Below, one piece after another: positions 53,708-61,540 of a DNA stretch of 64,000 nt. The notes under the pieces are model-generated. The model was not told the origin of the DNA, made no database searches, and saw only the letters and a list, made by a program, of their open reading frames with translations. Made by a program: the position numbers and the translations under genes. The stretch is from Burkholderiales bacterium. Its GTDB lineage: Bacteria > Pseudomonadota > Gammaproteobacteria > Burkholderiales > Burkholderiaceae_C. How positions within the stretch are numbered: the stretch's first letter is position 1; every line of letters begins with the position of its first letter. Where the stretch lies: the NCBI GenBank assembly GCA_947453625.1, contig CANGHK010000019.1, positions 18,720 to 82,719 on the forward strand. The letters run 5' to 3'.

Positions 53708-54622
53708 TCAGTCCAAGGCCAGCACCCGGTCGCCCGGCGCCGGCCGGCAGCCCTCGGCCAGCGGCTGCCAACCCTGCCGGATCACCACCTGGTGCTCGTC
53801 GTGGCACAGCTCGATGTGCTGCGCGGTGGGCAGTCGTCCATGCACGAAGGCCTCGATCGACGCCGGCATGCTGACGACGAAGCGCAGTGCGAAGCGGTCG
53901 CTCTCGGGGTGGTCGTCGAACTTGATCCAGGGGATGAAGCCGCCGGCGAACATCAGCAGGTGCGAGCCCACCTCGACCGCGGGCGGCGCGTAGCCTTGGT
54001 CGACCAGCCAGGCTTGGGCGCTGGCACGCGGCTCGGCGACATCGGTGTTGGCGCCCCAGGCGCTGGCCAGCAACTCCATCACCCACTGGTTGCAGTTCTG
54101 GTAGCGCAGGCTGAACGGGTAGGCGTTGGCGCTGTAGCGGGCGCCCACCAGTGCCAGCGCGCCCGCGTTGTCGAGGGCAACGCGTTCGACCGCGTCGGCA
54201 GCCTCGCGCGGCATCAGCACGATGGCGACATGGCCGAATGACGGGTCATCGGTGCCGAACAGAAAGCCCGCCAGGCCCTGGTCGAACAGCCGCGGCTGCT
54301 GCTCGTCGCAGGCGTAGTAGAGCTGGCGCACCGACCAGGGGCTGTTGTCGCTGGCCCGCAGGCTGACCCCCGCATGCGAGTAGCGCAGCCCGAAGCGCTG
54401 CAAGTCCGTCCCCGAGCGCGCGATCAGCGCCACCGCCTGGCCCGAAGCGTCGAGCTCGCCTTGCACGATTGCGGCAAACCGCAGCAAGCGGTCCTGTTGC
54501 TGGGCCGTCAGCGGCGATGCGCGGTCGCAGAAGCGCATCGAGGCGGGTGCTGCCTGGGCCGCGGCCGCTGTGGCGCACAGGGCTGCGCCCAGCACCAGCG
54601 CCATTCCGCGCACCGCGCTCAA
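53708..54622 (-). CDS. DUF2145 family secreted protein
   Basis: About 304 aa. The leader ALVLGAALCATAAAAQAAP is a signal peptide, followed by the DUF2145 core: MRFCDRASPLTAQQQDRLLR, FGLRYSHAGVSLRASDNSPW, VRQLYYACDEQQPRLFDQGL, NQWVMELLASAWG. Related to the DUF4105-like NlpC/P60 cysteine hydrolase fold by the RYSHAGV and NCNQWV motifs, which could hold a His/Cys pair (inference). The start is uncertain: TTG at 54622 overlaps the upstream stop and gives the leader a basic residue; ATG at 54604 is the simpler choice. Co-transcribed with the gene at 55083. Confidence 0.8.
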   Translation of the reverse strand: MSAVRGMALVLGAALCATAAAAQAAPASMRFCDRASPLTAQQQDRLLRFAAIVQGELDASGQAVALIARSGTDLQRFGLRYSHAGVSLRASDNSPWSVRQLYYACDEQQPRLFDQGLAGFLFGTDDPSFGHVAIVLMPREAADAVERVALDNAGALALVGARYSANAYPFSLRYQNCNQWVMELLASAWGANTDVAEPRASAQAWLVDQGYAPPAVEVGSHLLMFAGGFIPWIKFDDHPESDRFALRFVVSMPASIEAFVHGRLPTAQHIELCHDEHQVVIRQGWQPLAEGCRPAPGDRVLALD

Positions 54623-55083
54623 AGCGTCACGCGGTGCGGATCGAGTTCGCGCGCCCAGCCGCCGGCCAGCAGCAGGAAAAAGGCCTGCCGCGGCTGGTCG
54701 CGCGCGAACTCGACGCCATAGGGGCGCTGGCGTGCGCTGACGACATCGCCAGCCACAAGCGCCCGCTGCGCCAGCGCCTGTTGCGGCAGTGTCAGCCAGA
54801 GCGCGCCTTCCGCGCCAGCTCGGGCGGTTGCTTGCAGCTTGACTTGCAGCATGCCGGGACGGTCGGCCAACTCGGCGACCTCGATCACGTGGTAGTCGCC
54901 ATCGGCCACCTTGGTTTGGCCCGACGAGCTCTTGCTCGAGCCCTTGACCGAATCGGACAGGCTTCCTATCGAGGCCGACCCGGCGCTCGAGGCGGAAGAC
55001 GCCAGGCTGTCGGCCAGGCAGGGGGTCGCGGTGGCGATGGCCAGCAGGACGATACAGGCCAGGCGCTTGGGGGTGAACGTCAT
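54619..55083 (-). CDS. Hypothetical secreted protein
   Basis: 154 aa with a signal peptide (MTFTPKRLACIVLLAIATAT, PCLADS). A Ser/Gly-rich stretch (LASSASSAGSASIGSLSDSV then KGSSKSSSGQTK) precedes a compact domain: YHVIEVAELADRPGMLQVKL and LPQQALAQRALVAGDVVSAR. I do not recognise the family, but its constant pairing with a DUF2145 gene (stop/start overlap at 54619-54622) suggests joint function in the periplasm. Confidence 0.75.
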   Translation of the reverse strand: MTFTPKRLACIVLLAIATATPCLADSLASSASSAGSASIGSLSDSVKGSSKSSSGQTKVADGDYHVIEVAELADRPGMLQVKLQATARAGAEGALWLTLPQQALAQRALVAGDVVSARQRPYGVEFARDQPRQAFFLLLAGGWARELDPHRVTL

Positions 55084-55504
55084 CGGATTGTCCAGTGGAG
55101 AGCGGCAAGGCGCCATGTCCCAGAGGATAGCGCCTGCCGTCCGCACAGCGCCCATAGCCTGTCCGCAGGGCGCGAGGGCCGGCTCAGCAGAACATCATGG
55201 CCATGATCGCCGCATCGTCGATCAAGTACAGCATCGCGAAGCCCGCCAGGCGGTGGGCCAGCAAGGCAAGGCGATCCATCAGCGGAGCCATGGGCATCGG
55301 TTCATCGGCAAAAGCAGCGATTATGTCGGCCGGTTCCGGCTTCGTATTTCGGCTTGCGGTGCGTGCGCCAAGAGGGCCGGCGTTTCCGATCTGCGGCTTC
55401 AATTCTCCGCCGGCAGGACAACTGTTGACGCCTGTCGTCCTCATCGGCGCCGAATCTGACGCAGATCGATCTGTCCATCCGCAGCGCCTGCTAGGCTGGG
55501 CGGC
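55084..55504. other. 421-bp gap without a supportable gene
   Basis: Between the divergent secreted-protein and ATPase genes. Short open frames exist on both strands (for example a possible 38-residue minus-strand frame ending at 55184, LALLAHRLAGFAMLYLIDDA), but none shows a recognisable family, ribosome site or neighbour overlap. The promoter of the ATPase gene must lie here; I see no clear -35/-10 pair. Confidence 0.5.
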
Positions 55505-58120
55505 GTGCCCAAGGCCTTGCCCCGACCACGCCAACCCGCCCCCGCTGTTGAAACGCCTGCGGTGGCCGACGGCCTGAGCGACGCGGTGGCCAGGCAGCGC
55601 CTGGCCAGGGACGGCTCCAACGAGTTGCCGGTGTCCAAGCCGCGCAGCGTGTTGCGCTTGGCGCGCGAGGTGGCCTCCGAGCCGATGTTCCTGCTGCTGG
55701 TGGCCTGCGGTGCCCTCTACCTCGTGCTGGGCGACCGCCAGGAAGCGCTGATGCTGCTGGGTTTCGTCGTTGTCGTGATGGCCATCAGCTTCGTCCAGCA
55801 GCGGCGCAGCGAGCGCTCGCTCGATGCCTTGCGCGACCTGTCCAGCCCGCGCGCGCTGGCCTGGCGCGACGGCCAAGCGGTGCGCATCGCGGCGCGTGAA
55901 CTGGTGGTGGGCGACACCGTGCTGCTGGCCGAGGGCGACCGCGTACCGGCCGATACGCGCCTGATCGAGGTCTCGAATTTCGCCGTCGACGAGTCGCTGC
56001 TGACCGGCGAGTCGGCGCCGGTCGTCAAGCAGGCGTCGGCCGGGGCTGCGGGTGGCGCTCAGGATGCGGCAGCGGCCGCGGGCACGGACCTGTGCCAGGC
56101 CTACGCCGGCACCCTGGTCACGCGCGGCACGGCGCGTGGTGTCGTCGTGGCCACCGGCCCACGCAGTGCGCTGGGCCGCATCGGCCAGTCGCTGGCCGCG
56201 ATCGTGGTCGAGACCACGCCTATCCAGCAGGAGACGCGCCGCATCGTCAAGCGCGTGGCCCTGGTCGGCTTGTCGCTGGCTGCGGCGCTGGCCATCGCCT
56301 ACTGGGTCGCGCTGGGCGATGGGTTGCACGGCTTGCTGGCCGGATTGACGCTGGCCATGGCCATCCTGCCGGAAGAGTTGCCGGTGGTGCTGACGCTGTT
56401 CCTCGGGCTGGGCGCCTGGCGGCTGGCACGCGAGCGGGTGCTGGCGCGCAGCATCCCGGCGGTGGAGTTGCTGGGTGCGGCCACGGTGCTCTGTGTCGAC
56501 AAGACCGGCACGCTGACCGCCAACCGCATGGCGCTGCGCTGCCTCTGGTCGGACCAGGGGCAGTACGACGCGGTGCAGGCCGGCGCGGGCCTGTTGCAGG
56601 AGGAACTCCATTCCATCCTGGAGTACGCGGTGCTGGCCAGCCACCGCCGCGCCTTCGACCCGATGGAGGCGGCCATAGCCGACGCCGGCCAGCGCCTGCT
56701 GGCCGATACCGAGCACCTGCATGGCGACTGGACGCTGGTCGACGACTACGCGCTGTCGCCCGAGATGCTGGCGATGTCGCGGGTCTGGCAGTCGCCTGAC
56801 CTGGCCGACCGCCTGATCGCCGCCAAGGGCGCGCCGGAGGCCATCGCCGACCTCTGTCACCTGGGCCCGGCCGAATGCGCCCGGATCATGGTGCAGGTCC
56901 ATGCGATGGCGGCCGACGGCCTGCGCGTGCTCGGGGTGGCGCAGGCCAGCTTCAGCGCGACGCCGCTGCCCGAGCAGCAGCATGATTTCGCCTTCCAGTT
57001 CCTCGGCCTGCTGGCGCTGGAGGATCCGGTTCGACCCGACGTGCCGCAAGCCCTTGCCGAGTGCCGGGCCGCGGGCATCCGCGTCGTGATGATGACCGGC
57101 GACCATCCGGCCACGGCGGTCTCGGTGGCGCGGCAGGCCGGGCTGATCACCGACGCGCCGGTGATCAGCGGGACCGAGCTGGCGGCGCTCAGCGATGACG
57201 CGCTGGCCGAGCGGCTGGCCTCGACCCACATCTTCTGCCGCGTCCAGCCCGACCAGAAGCTGCGCCTGGTGCGGGCCTTCCAGGCGCGTGGCGACGTGGT
57301 GGCGATGACCGGCGACGGGGTCAACGACGCCCCGGCCCTGAAGGCGGCGGACATCGGCGTGGCCATGGGTGCGCGCGGCACCGAGGTGGCACGCGAGGCC
57401 GCGGCCCTCGTGCTGCTGAACGACGACTTCTCGTCGCTGGTGACGGCGGTGCGCTACGGCCGCCGGGTCTTCGCCAACCTGCGCAAGGCCATCGTGTTCG
57501 TCGTCGCCGTGCATGTGCCCATCGTCGGCCTGTCCATCGTGCCGGTGCTGTTCGGCTGGCCTATGCTGCTGATGCCGGTGCACATCCTGTTCCTGCAACT
57601 CATCATCGACCCGGCCTGCTCGGTGGTCTTCGAGGCCGAGCCGCTCGAGCCCGACGCAATGAAGTCCCCGCCGCGCCGTCCGGACCAGAAGCTGTTCGAC
57701 GCCGCCGTGATGGCGCGCGGCCTGTGGCAAGGCCTGGGCCTGCTGACGCTGTTGCTGGCGGTCTATGCGGGCTCGCGCGCCTGGCTGCCCCAGGACGCCC
57801 AGCGCGACGACGCCGCCCGCGCGCTGACCTTTGTCGTGCTCGTGCTGTCCAACCTGGGCCTGATCCACGCCAACCGGTCCTGGGGCCGCACCGCCTGGCG
57901 GGGCCAGGCCGAATCGAACCGGCAGTTCGGCGTGATTGCCGCCGCCACCGTCGCCGTGCTGGGCGCCGTGCTGGGCCTGCCCGCGGTCAGCCGGCTGTTC
58001 TCCTTCGCCCCGCCACCGTCGGCCATGCTGCTCGCGGCGCTGGGGGCCGCGATGCTCGGCATGGTCTGGTTCGAGGTCGTCAAGCAAGCGCAGAGCGGTC
58101 GAAACCCGTCCGGTGCCTGA
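55505..58120 (+). CDS. Cation-transporting P-type ATPase
   Basis: 871 aa. An N-terminal actuator-linked segment (DGLSDAVARQRLARDGSNEL) precedes two helices; TGES dephosphorylation motif in LLTGESAPV; membrane motif LPEELPVVLTLF in helix 4; phosphorylation site CVDKTGTLTAN; nucleotide-binding KGAPEAI; hinge MTGDGVNDAPALKAADIGVA; about ten helices overall. The PEEL in helix 4 and absence of N-terminal CxxC domains exclude the Cu/Zn type; it resembles bacterial Ca2+/Mg2+-type P2/P3 pumps, but the ion is not certain. GTG start at 55505. It converges on the gene at 58131 with a 10-bp gap. Confidence 0.9.
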   Translation: MPKALPRPRQPAPAVETPAVADGLSDAVARQRLARDGSNELPVSKPRSVLRLAREVASEPMFLLLVACGALYLVLGDRQEALMLLGFVVVVMAISFVQQRRSERSLDALRDLSSPRALAWRDGQAVRIAARELVVGDTVLLAEGDRVPADTRLIEVSNFAVDESLLTGESAPVVKQASAGAAGGAQDAAAAAGTDLCQAYAGTLVTRGTARGVVVATGPRSALGRIGQSLAAIVVETTPIQQETRRIVKRVALVGLSLAAALAIAYWVALGDGLHGLLAGLTLAMAILPEELPVVLTLFLGLGAWRLARERVLARSIPAVELLGAATVLCVDKTGTLTANRMALRCLWSDQGQYDAVQAGAGLLQEELHSILEYAVLASHRRAFDPMEAAIADAGQRLLADTEHLHGDWTLVDDYALSPEMLAMSRVWQSPDLADRLIAAKGAPEAIADLCHLGPAECARIMVQVHAMAADGLRVLGVAQASFSATPLPEQQHDFAFQFLGLLALEDPVRPDVPQALAECRAAGIRVVMMTGDHPATAVSVARQAGLITDAPVISGTELAALSDDALAERLASTHIFCRVQPDQKLRLVRAFQARGDVVAMTGDGVNDAPALKAADIGVAMGARGTEVAREAAALVLLNDDFSSLVTAVRYGRRVFANLRKAIVFVVAVHVPIVGLSIVPVLFGWPMLLMPVHILFLQLIIDPACSVVFEAEPLEPDAMKSPPRRPDQKLFDAAVMARGLWQGLGLLTLLLAVYAGSRAWLPQDAQRDDAARALTFVVLVLSNLGLIHANRSWGRTAWRGQAESNRQFGVIAAATVAVLGAVLGLPAVSRLFSFAPPPSAMLLAALGAAMLGMVWFEVVKQAQSGRNPSGA

Positions 58121-58130
58121 GCGCCGACGG

Positions 58131-58967
58131 TCAGCCGGTGGACTCATCGACATGGCAAGTGCTGCGCTTCATGCCGTCGCGCAGCGCGCGTGGGCGCTTG
58201 ATGGCGCCGCTGCGCTCGTCGAATTCCGCCACCATCAGGTCGAGTGCATCCCGGCGCGCGTGCTCCTCCACCGCCAGCCAGGGCGCGCCGAGCGCGGCCC
58301 ATTGCCCGTCTGTGAGCGGCAACTCGCCGGCCAGGAAGATCTGATGGCAGTGCTCGCCGGCGTCGAAGGACGCCGCCACCGCCTGCCCGTGGTCGGCCGG
58401 TCGGCACAGCCCATGCGCCATCGTCTGGTCGAACACCAGCAGGTCGCCGGGTGCCAAGCCCAGGCGCAAGCCGGCGTGCGGCATCACGAACTCGATATCG
58501 GCGAGGTCCAGCGCGAGCAGCCAGAACAGGCAGCGCGACCAATGGCGGCTGACGTCGTTGTGAAAACCCGCGCCGCACGACGCGAGGTAGTCGATCCGGG
58601 TGGCGACGCTGCGGCGGTAGCCCAAGGGGTCGTCCCCCAGCACGCCCGTCAGCTGCAAGGCTTCGGCGATGCCGCCAATCAGGTCGTCCACGGCGGGCGC
58701 GGCGCTGGCAAGATCCTCCAGCGTCGTGGTGGCGTAGTCGATGTCCGAGAAGGCCTCGAGCTGAACCCGCGAATAGCCTTCGGCCGCGAGGCTGGCCAGC
58801 GAGCCGGCATCGGCAAACGCGGTTTGCACCACATGCACCAGACCATAGGGCGTACGGGCGTCCGATGCATGTCGGGCTTCGTCGCTGCGAACAGCGAACG
58901 ACCGGAAGGGCTTGGGCACCTGGTGCCGGTCGGCGGCGAGGGTCCGGTGCACTGGGTGGGCGGTCAT
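58131..58967 (-). CDS. Putative 2-oxoglutarate/Fe(II)-dependent oxygenase-like protein
   Basis: 278 aa. A jelly-roll signature is suggested by a HxD pair (GAGFHNDVSRHWSRCLFW) and a distal His about 55 residues later (LLVFDQTMAHGLCRPAD), with RLGLAPGDLLVFDQ, the usual PGDLLVFD strand before the distal His. These are the Fe ligands of cupin-like 2OG oxygenases. The 2OG-binding Arg may be the R of LCRPAD. The family is otherwise unassigned. ATG at 58967 is preferred; 58994 is an upstream alternative. Confidence 0.6.
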   Translation of the reverse strand: MTAHPVHRTLAADRHQVPKPFRSFAVRSDEARHASDARTPYGLVHVVQTAFADAGSLASLAAEGYSRVQLEAFSDIDYATTTLEDLASAAPAVDDLIGGIAEALQLTGVLGDDPLGYRRSVATRIDYLASCGAGFHNDVSRHWSRCLFWLLALDLADIEFVMPHAGLRLGLAPGDLLVFDQTMAHGLCRPADHGQAVAASFDAGEHCHQIFLAGELPLTDGQWAALGAPWLAVEEHARRDALDLMVAEFDERSGAIKRPRALRDGMKRSTCHVDESTG

Positions 58968-59085
58968 CCTGGCATTGTCGGGGCCAGCCCGCACCCACTG
59001 GCCGACACGACGGCCGACGCGATGGCCGGATAAAGCACCGATTAGAGTCTTCCCCTCCGCAACCCGCCCTATCCTGGATCACGCC

Positions 59086-59871
59086 ATGAACAGACTGCAA
59101 TCGGAGGTGTGCCGCCTCTACCTGCCGCGGGCCCGAGCGGGCCAGGACGGGGCTTGCGACGAACCCGGCTTGATCGACGCCGATGGGAAGGTGCGGGCGA
59201 TGGTGCTGGAGCTTTCCCGGCCTGCCGATTGGGAGTCGATCTCGAAAGTCTGGCAGGGCGTTCAGGTCGATCTGGACCTGCCCGCGCCCGCCATTGCGGT
59301 CTCCGGCGTTGACGGCTACCAACTCTGGTTCTCGTTGTCGGCGCCGGTGCCCGCGGCGCAGGCCATCGCATTCCTCGACGCCTTGCGCCTGCGCTACCTC
59401 GGCGAGGTCAAGCCCCAATGCATCGGCCTGATGCCGACGGTGGACGCCGCGTCGCCGCTGCAAGTACTGCATGCCAGGCGGGTGCCGGCCCCGCAGGCCC
59501 ACAGTGGCCATTGGTCGGCCTTCGTGGCGCCCGACCTCGCGCCGGTGTTCGCCGAGGAACCCTGGCTAGACATCCCCCCGAACCCCGACGGCCAAGCCAA
59601 CCTGCTGGCGCGCCTGGTCAGCATCCCGCCCGCCGATTTCGACCTGGCGCTGGAGCGGCTCAGGCCCGCGGCAGCAGCGGTCCAGTCCGTGACGGCCTCG
59701 AGCGCCGCGCAGGCGGCAGTGGCCGGTATGGGCGCGATGCCCGCGCGCCCGGCCCTCCAGGGCGAGTGGCTGGATCCGAAACGTTTCCTGCTCGACGTCA
59801 TGAACAGTGATGCCGTGGACCTGCACCTGCGCATCGAAGCGGCGAAGGCGCTGTTGCCCCACATCGGGTAG
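59086..59871 (+). CDS. Unrecognised protein
   Basis: 261 aa cytoplasmic protein. VSGVDGYQLWFSLSAPVPAA resembles strands of primase-polymerase-like folds (GYxLWFxL...P), and the C-terminal DPKRFLLDVMNSDAVDLHLR then IEAAKALLPHIG resembles the helical end of phage terminase small-subunit-like proteins. Both resemblances are short. The middle is WLDIPPNPDGQANLLARLVS. ATG at 59086 is in the frame with normal codon use; an open frame upstream looks non-coding. It lies 12 bp before the HEPN remnant and may be part of a mobile or defence remnant. Confidence 0.6.
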   Translation: MNRLQSEVCRLYLPRARAGQDGACDEPGLIDADGKVRAMVLELSRPADWESISKVWQGVQVDLDLPAPAIAVSGVDGYQLWFSLSAPVPAAQAIAFLDALRLRYLGEVKPQCIGLMPTVDAASPLQVLHARRVPAPQAHSGHWSAFVAPDLAPVFAEEPWLDIPPNPDGQANLLARLVSIPPADFDLALERLRPAAAAVQSVTASSAAQAAVAGMGAMPARPALQGEWLDPKRFLLDVMNSDAVDLHLRIEAAKALLPHIG

Positions 59872-59882
59872 GCGCCGCGTCG

Positions 59883-60216
59883 ATGGCTTGGGTTGCCGGG
59901 CTGGCCGGGCTGGCGAACGACCGGACGCCCGCCACCGAGCCCGTGATCTTCCACCTCTGCCGCAACGCCGCGATCAAGAGCTTCGAACTGTCGCTCGAGA
60001 CGATCGGCAAGCTATCGCGCAAGGCGCTCGAGGCCTGTGTCGGCAATCCACGCAGCGTGGATGCGCTGGCTGGCCCACCGTGCCAACCGCAACAGCAAGG
60101 CGCATGACGACGGCGAGGGCTTTGCCAACGACACCCTCAAACTGCTGCACGACTGCCTGTATGACCTGCGGGCGCTGGTCGGTCCACTGCAAAGCGTCCT
60201 CGATGCCGTGGCTTGA
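59883..60216 (+). pseudogene. HEPN-domain (HI0074-type) toxin-like gene with a deletion/frameshift
   Basis: The first frame (ATG 59883) encodes PATEPVIFHLCRNAAIKSFE then LSLETIGKLSRKALEACV, the front helices of nucleotidyltransferase-substrate-binding HEPN proteins. A second frame, from about 60061, gives WLAHRANRNSKAHDDGEGFA then NDTLKLLHDCLYDLRALVGP and a stop at 60214. Together they make one HEPN protein with the R-x4-H motif (RNSKAH), but the frame changes near 60060 and roughly 25-30 residues expected between the parts are missing. The downstream MNT gene overlaps its end, as in real MNT-HEPN modules. Confidence 0.65.
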
Positions 60217-60559
60217 CACCGTTGCGGCCTGCGCCGCACTGCAACTGGAACTGGCGCCAGGCCAGTTGGCCGAGTTGCGCCAACTGCTGGACCGCCATCT
60301 GCCCGAAGCCGAGATCTGGGCCTATCGCAGCCGCGTCAACGGTCGCGCCCACGAAGGCTGCGTTCTGGTGCAGCGAAAGCCGCGAGACCCGGCCCAGCCG
60401 GTGGCCGGACGGGCGGCCTTGGTCGATGCGCCGCAGGACAGCGCATTGCCGATCTTGGTGGAGGTTCACGGCTGGGCCAGGCTGCCGGCGGGCATCCATG
60501 CGGCTACCGCGTGGCGCCATCGGTTGATTCAGGTGGGCACAGCCGGGGCCTGTGGGTAA
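60203..60559 (+). CDS. Degenerate minimal nucleotidyltransferase (MNT-type antitoxin)
   Basis: 118 aa. LAPGQLAELRQLLDRHLPEA then EIWAYRSRVNGRAHEGCVLV follow the minimal nucleotidyltransferase pattern, where intact proteins read xGSRVxGxAHEGSDLDLV. Here Gly-Ser has become Arg-Ser and the Ser-Asp-Leu-Asp block is shortened to Cys, so the catalytic DxD is lost. The rest (ALVDAPQDSALPILVEVHGW) is preserved. In working modules this enzyme modifies (AMPylates) the HEPN toxin. ATG 60203 overlaps the HEPN stop by 14 bp. It is probably non-catalytic and, since the HEPN gene is broken, the module is decayed. Confidence 0.6.
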   Translation: MPWLDTVAACAALQLELAPGQLAELRQLLDRHLPEAEIWAYRSRVNGRAHEGCVLVQRKPRDPAQPVAGRAALVDAPQDSALPILVEVHGWARLPAGIHAATAWRHRLIQVGTAGACG

Positions 60560-60639
60560 GGGCAGCGTCCACTGGTCGGGCTGGTGCCAGCACCCAACGG
60601 TAGCGGCATTGCGCGGTAGCCGTTGCTGCTGATTTTGCT

Positions 60640-60710
60640 TGCCACTTGTTAAAGAAAGTACGTAAAATTTGTAAAAAATAAACATTGGTTATTATGTGCC
60701 TGACGCCACG
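60640..60710. other. AT-rich boundary stretch
   Basis: Between 60661 and 60700 I count 10 G/C bases in 40, against roughly two thirds or more in the DNA to the left. The run TAAAATTTGTAAAAAATAAA marks a sharp composition change and is the likely left edge and promoter region of the accessory island. Confidence 0.6.
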
Positions 60711-60771
60711 CATTGGCGGCCTGAGGCAAAGAAAGACAATCCGCACGGAAGTGCGACAGGAATTGAACGAC

Positions 60772-61176
60772 ATGAATGCGTTGACGGAAGAGGACGCGGT
60801 TTTTGCATTTTCCAAAGCATGGAACCGTTTGCAGCCCGACGAATTTTTGGCCTTGCTTGCACCCGATGCCCGGTACGCATCACAATGGGTTTTCGATGAA
60901 TTGGTCGGGGCGCCCGCTATTGCGGACTACTTGACGGGAAAGATGCGGGCAGTGCGCGAGCATGGTGTCAATGATCCGAATTTGCGTGTTCGGGTGGAGG
61001 TTGGTCGCGCCGCTTATGGCGGCGATGGCAGGCCCTGCGCTTGCATCAGCCAAGGACAAGGCGACGAAGTGCAGGCCGCCGTACTTTTTGAGATCCGTGA
61101 TGATCGGGTTTCCCGCTACGACCTATGCAACCCGCAGATCGTTGGTGCGATGCGGACCGACGTCTTTCCAATTTAG
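60772..61176 (+). CDS. NTF2/SnoaL-like protein
   Basis: 134 aa. AVFAFSKAWNRLQPDEFLAL, LLAPDARYASQWVFDELVGA and AVLFEIRDDRVSRYDLCNPQ fit the small alpha+beta-cone NTF2-like fold, which includes isomerases, hydratases and immunity or accessory proteins. ATG at 60772 is the start of the conserved core; earlier in-frame codons are not family-like. Codon use is AT-richer than in the genes to the left. It heads the accessory island. Confidence 0.6.
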   Translation: MNALTEEDAVFAFSKAWNRLQPDEFLALLAPDARYASQWVFDELVGAPAIADYLTGKMRAVREHGVNDPNLRVRVEVGRAAYGGDGRPCACISQGQGDEVQAAVLFEIRDDRVSRYDLCNPQIVGAMRTDVFPI

Positions 61177-61189
61177 GGCGTTGTACGAA

Positions 61190-61492
61190 GTGATTTCCAC
61201 CATCGACAGAAATCAGCGAGTGAACATCAAAGCCTTGATGCAAGGCTTGCCAGTTTCAGGGCTTGCGCCGCAACGGCTGGCGTCTATCACAGGCCTGACC
61301 GAGGTATCCAGGGATCGCCGTTGGCAGGACGGTATTTGGCTTCTCGAGCCACCAGCCGGCCAACGCGACCCCTACATCGAACCCGTGAAGGCGTTGGAAA
61401 TACTGCTGCGTCGCCAGGGCGCCGCTCTGAATGATGCGCAAGCACGGGCGCGCCAAGTTGTCGCCCGTATGAGACGGGACGTGGCGGATTAA
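61190..61492 (+). CDS. Unrecognised ORF ending in an in-frame stop before the next ORF
   Basis: About 100 aa if a GTG at 61190 is used; an ATG at 61238 is possible. Sequence QGLPVSGLAPQRLASITGLT, DPYIEPVKALEILLRRQGAA has no recognisable domain. The TAA at 61490 is in the same frame as the ORF that follows, and the 16 codons between (RWVNFLDFFDPESPE) look coding. So this may be the front part of a longer gene broken by a nonsense mutation rather than a gene on its own. Confidence 0.4.
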   Translation: MISTIDRNQRVNIKALMQGLPVSGLAPQRLASITGLTEVSRDRRWQDGIWLLEPPAGQRDPYIEPVKALEILLRRQGAALNDAQARARQVVARMRRDVAD

Positions 61493-61540
61493 CGCTGGGT
61501 CAATTTCCTGGACTTCTTTGACCCGGAATCACCCGAATGC

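Noticed and set aside
55197..55577. A 126-aa plus-strand frame upstream of the ATPase gene
   Set aside because: Basic, low-complexity translation with no family resemblance, and it runs out of frame into the ATPase start.
55184..58153. A 989-residue minus-strand frame opposite the P-type ATPase
   Set aside because: His/Gln/Arg-rich shadow; the plus strand encodes DKTGT, TGES and the hinge motif.
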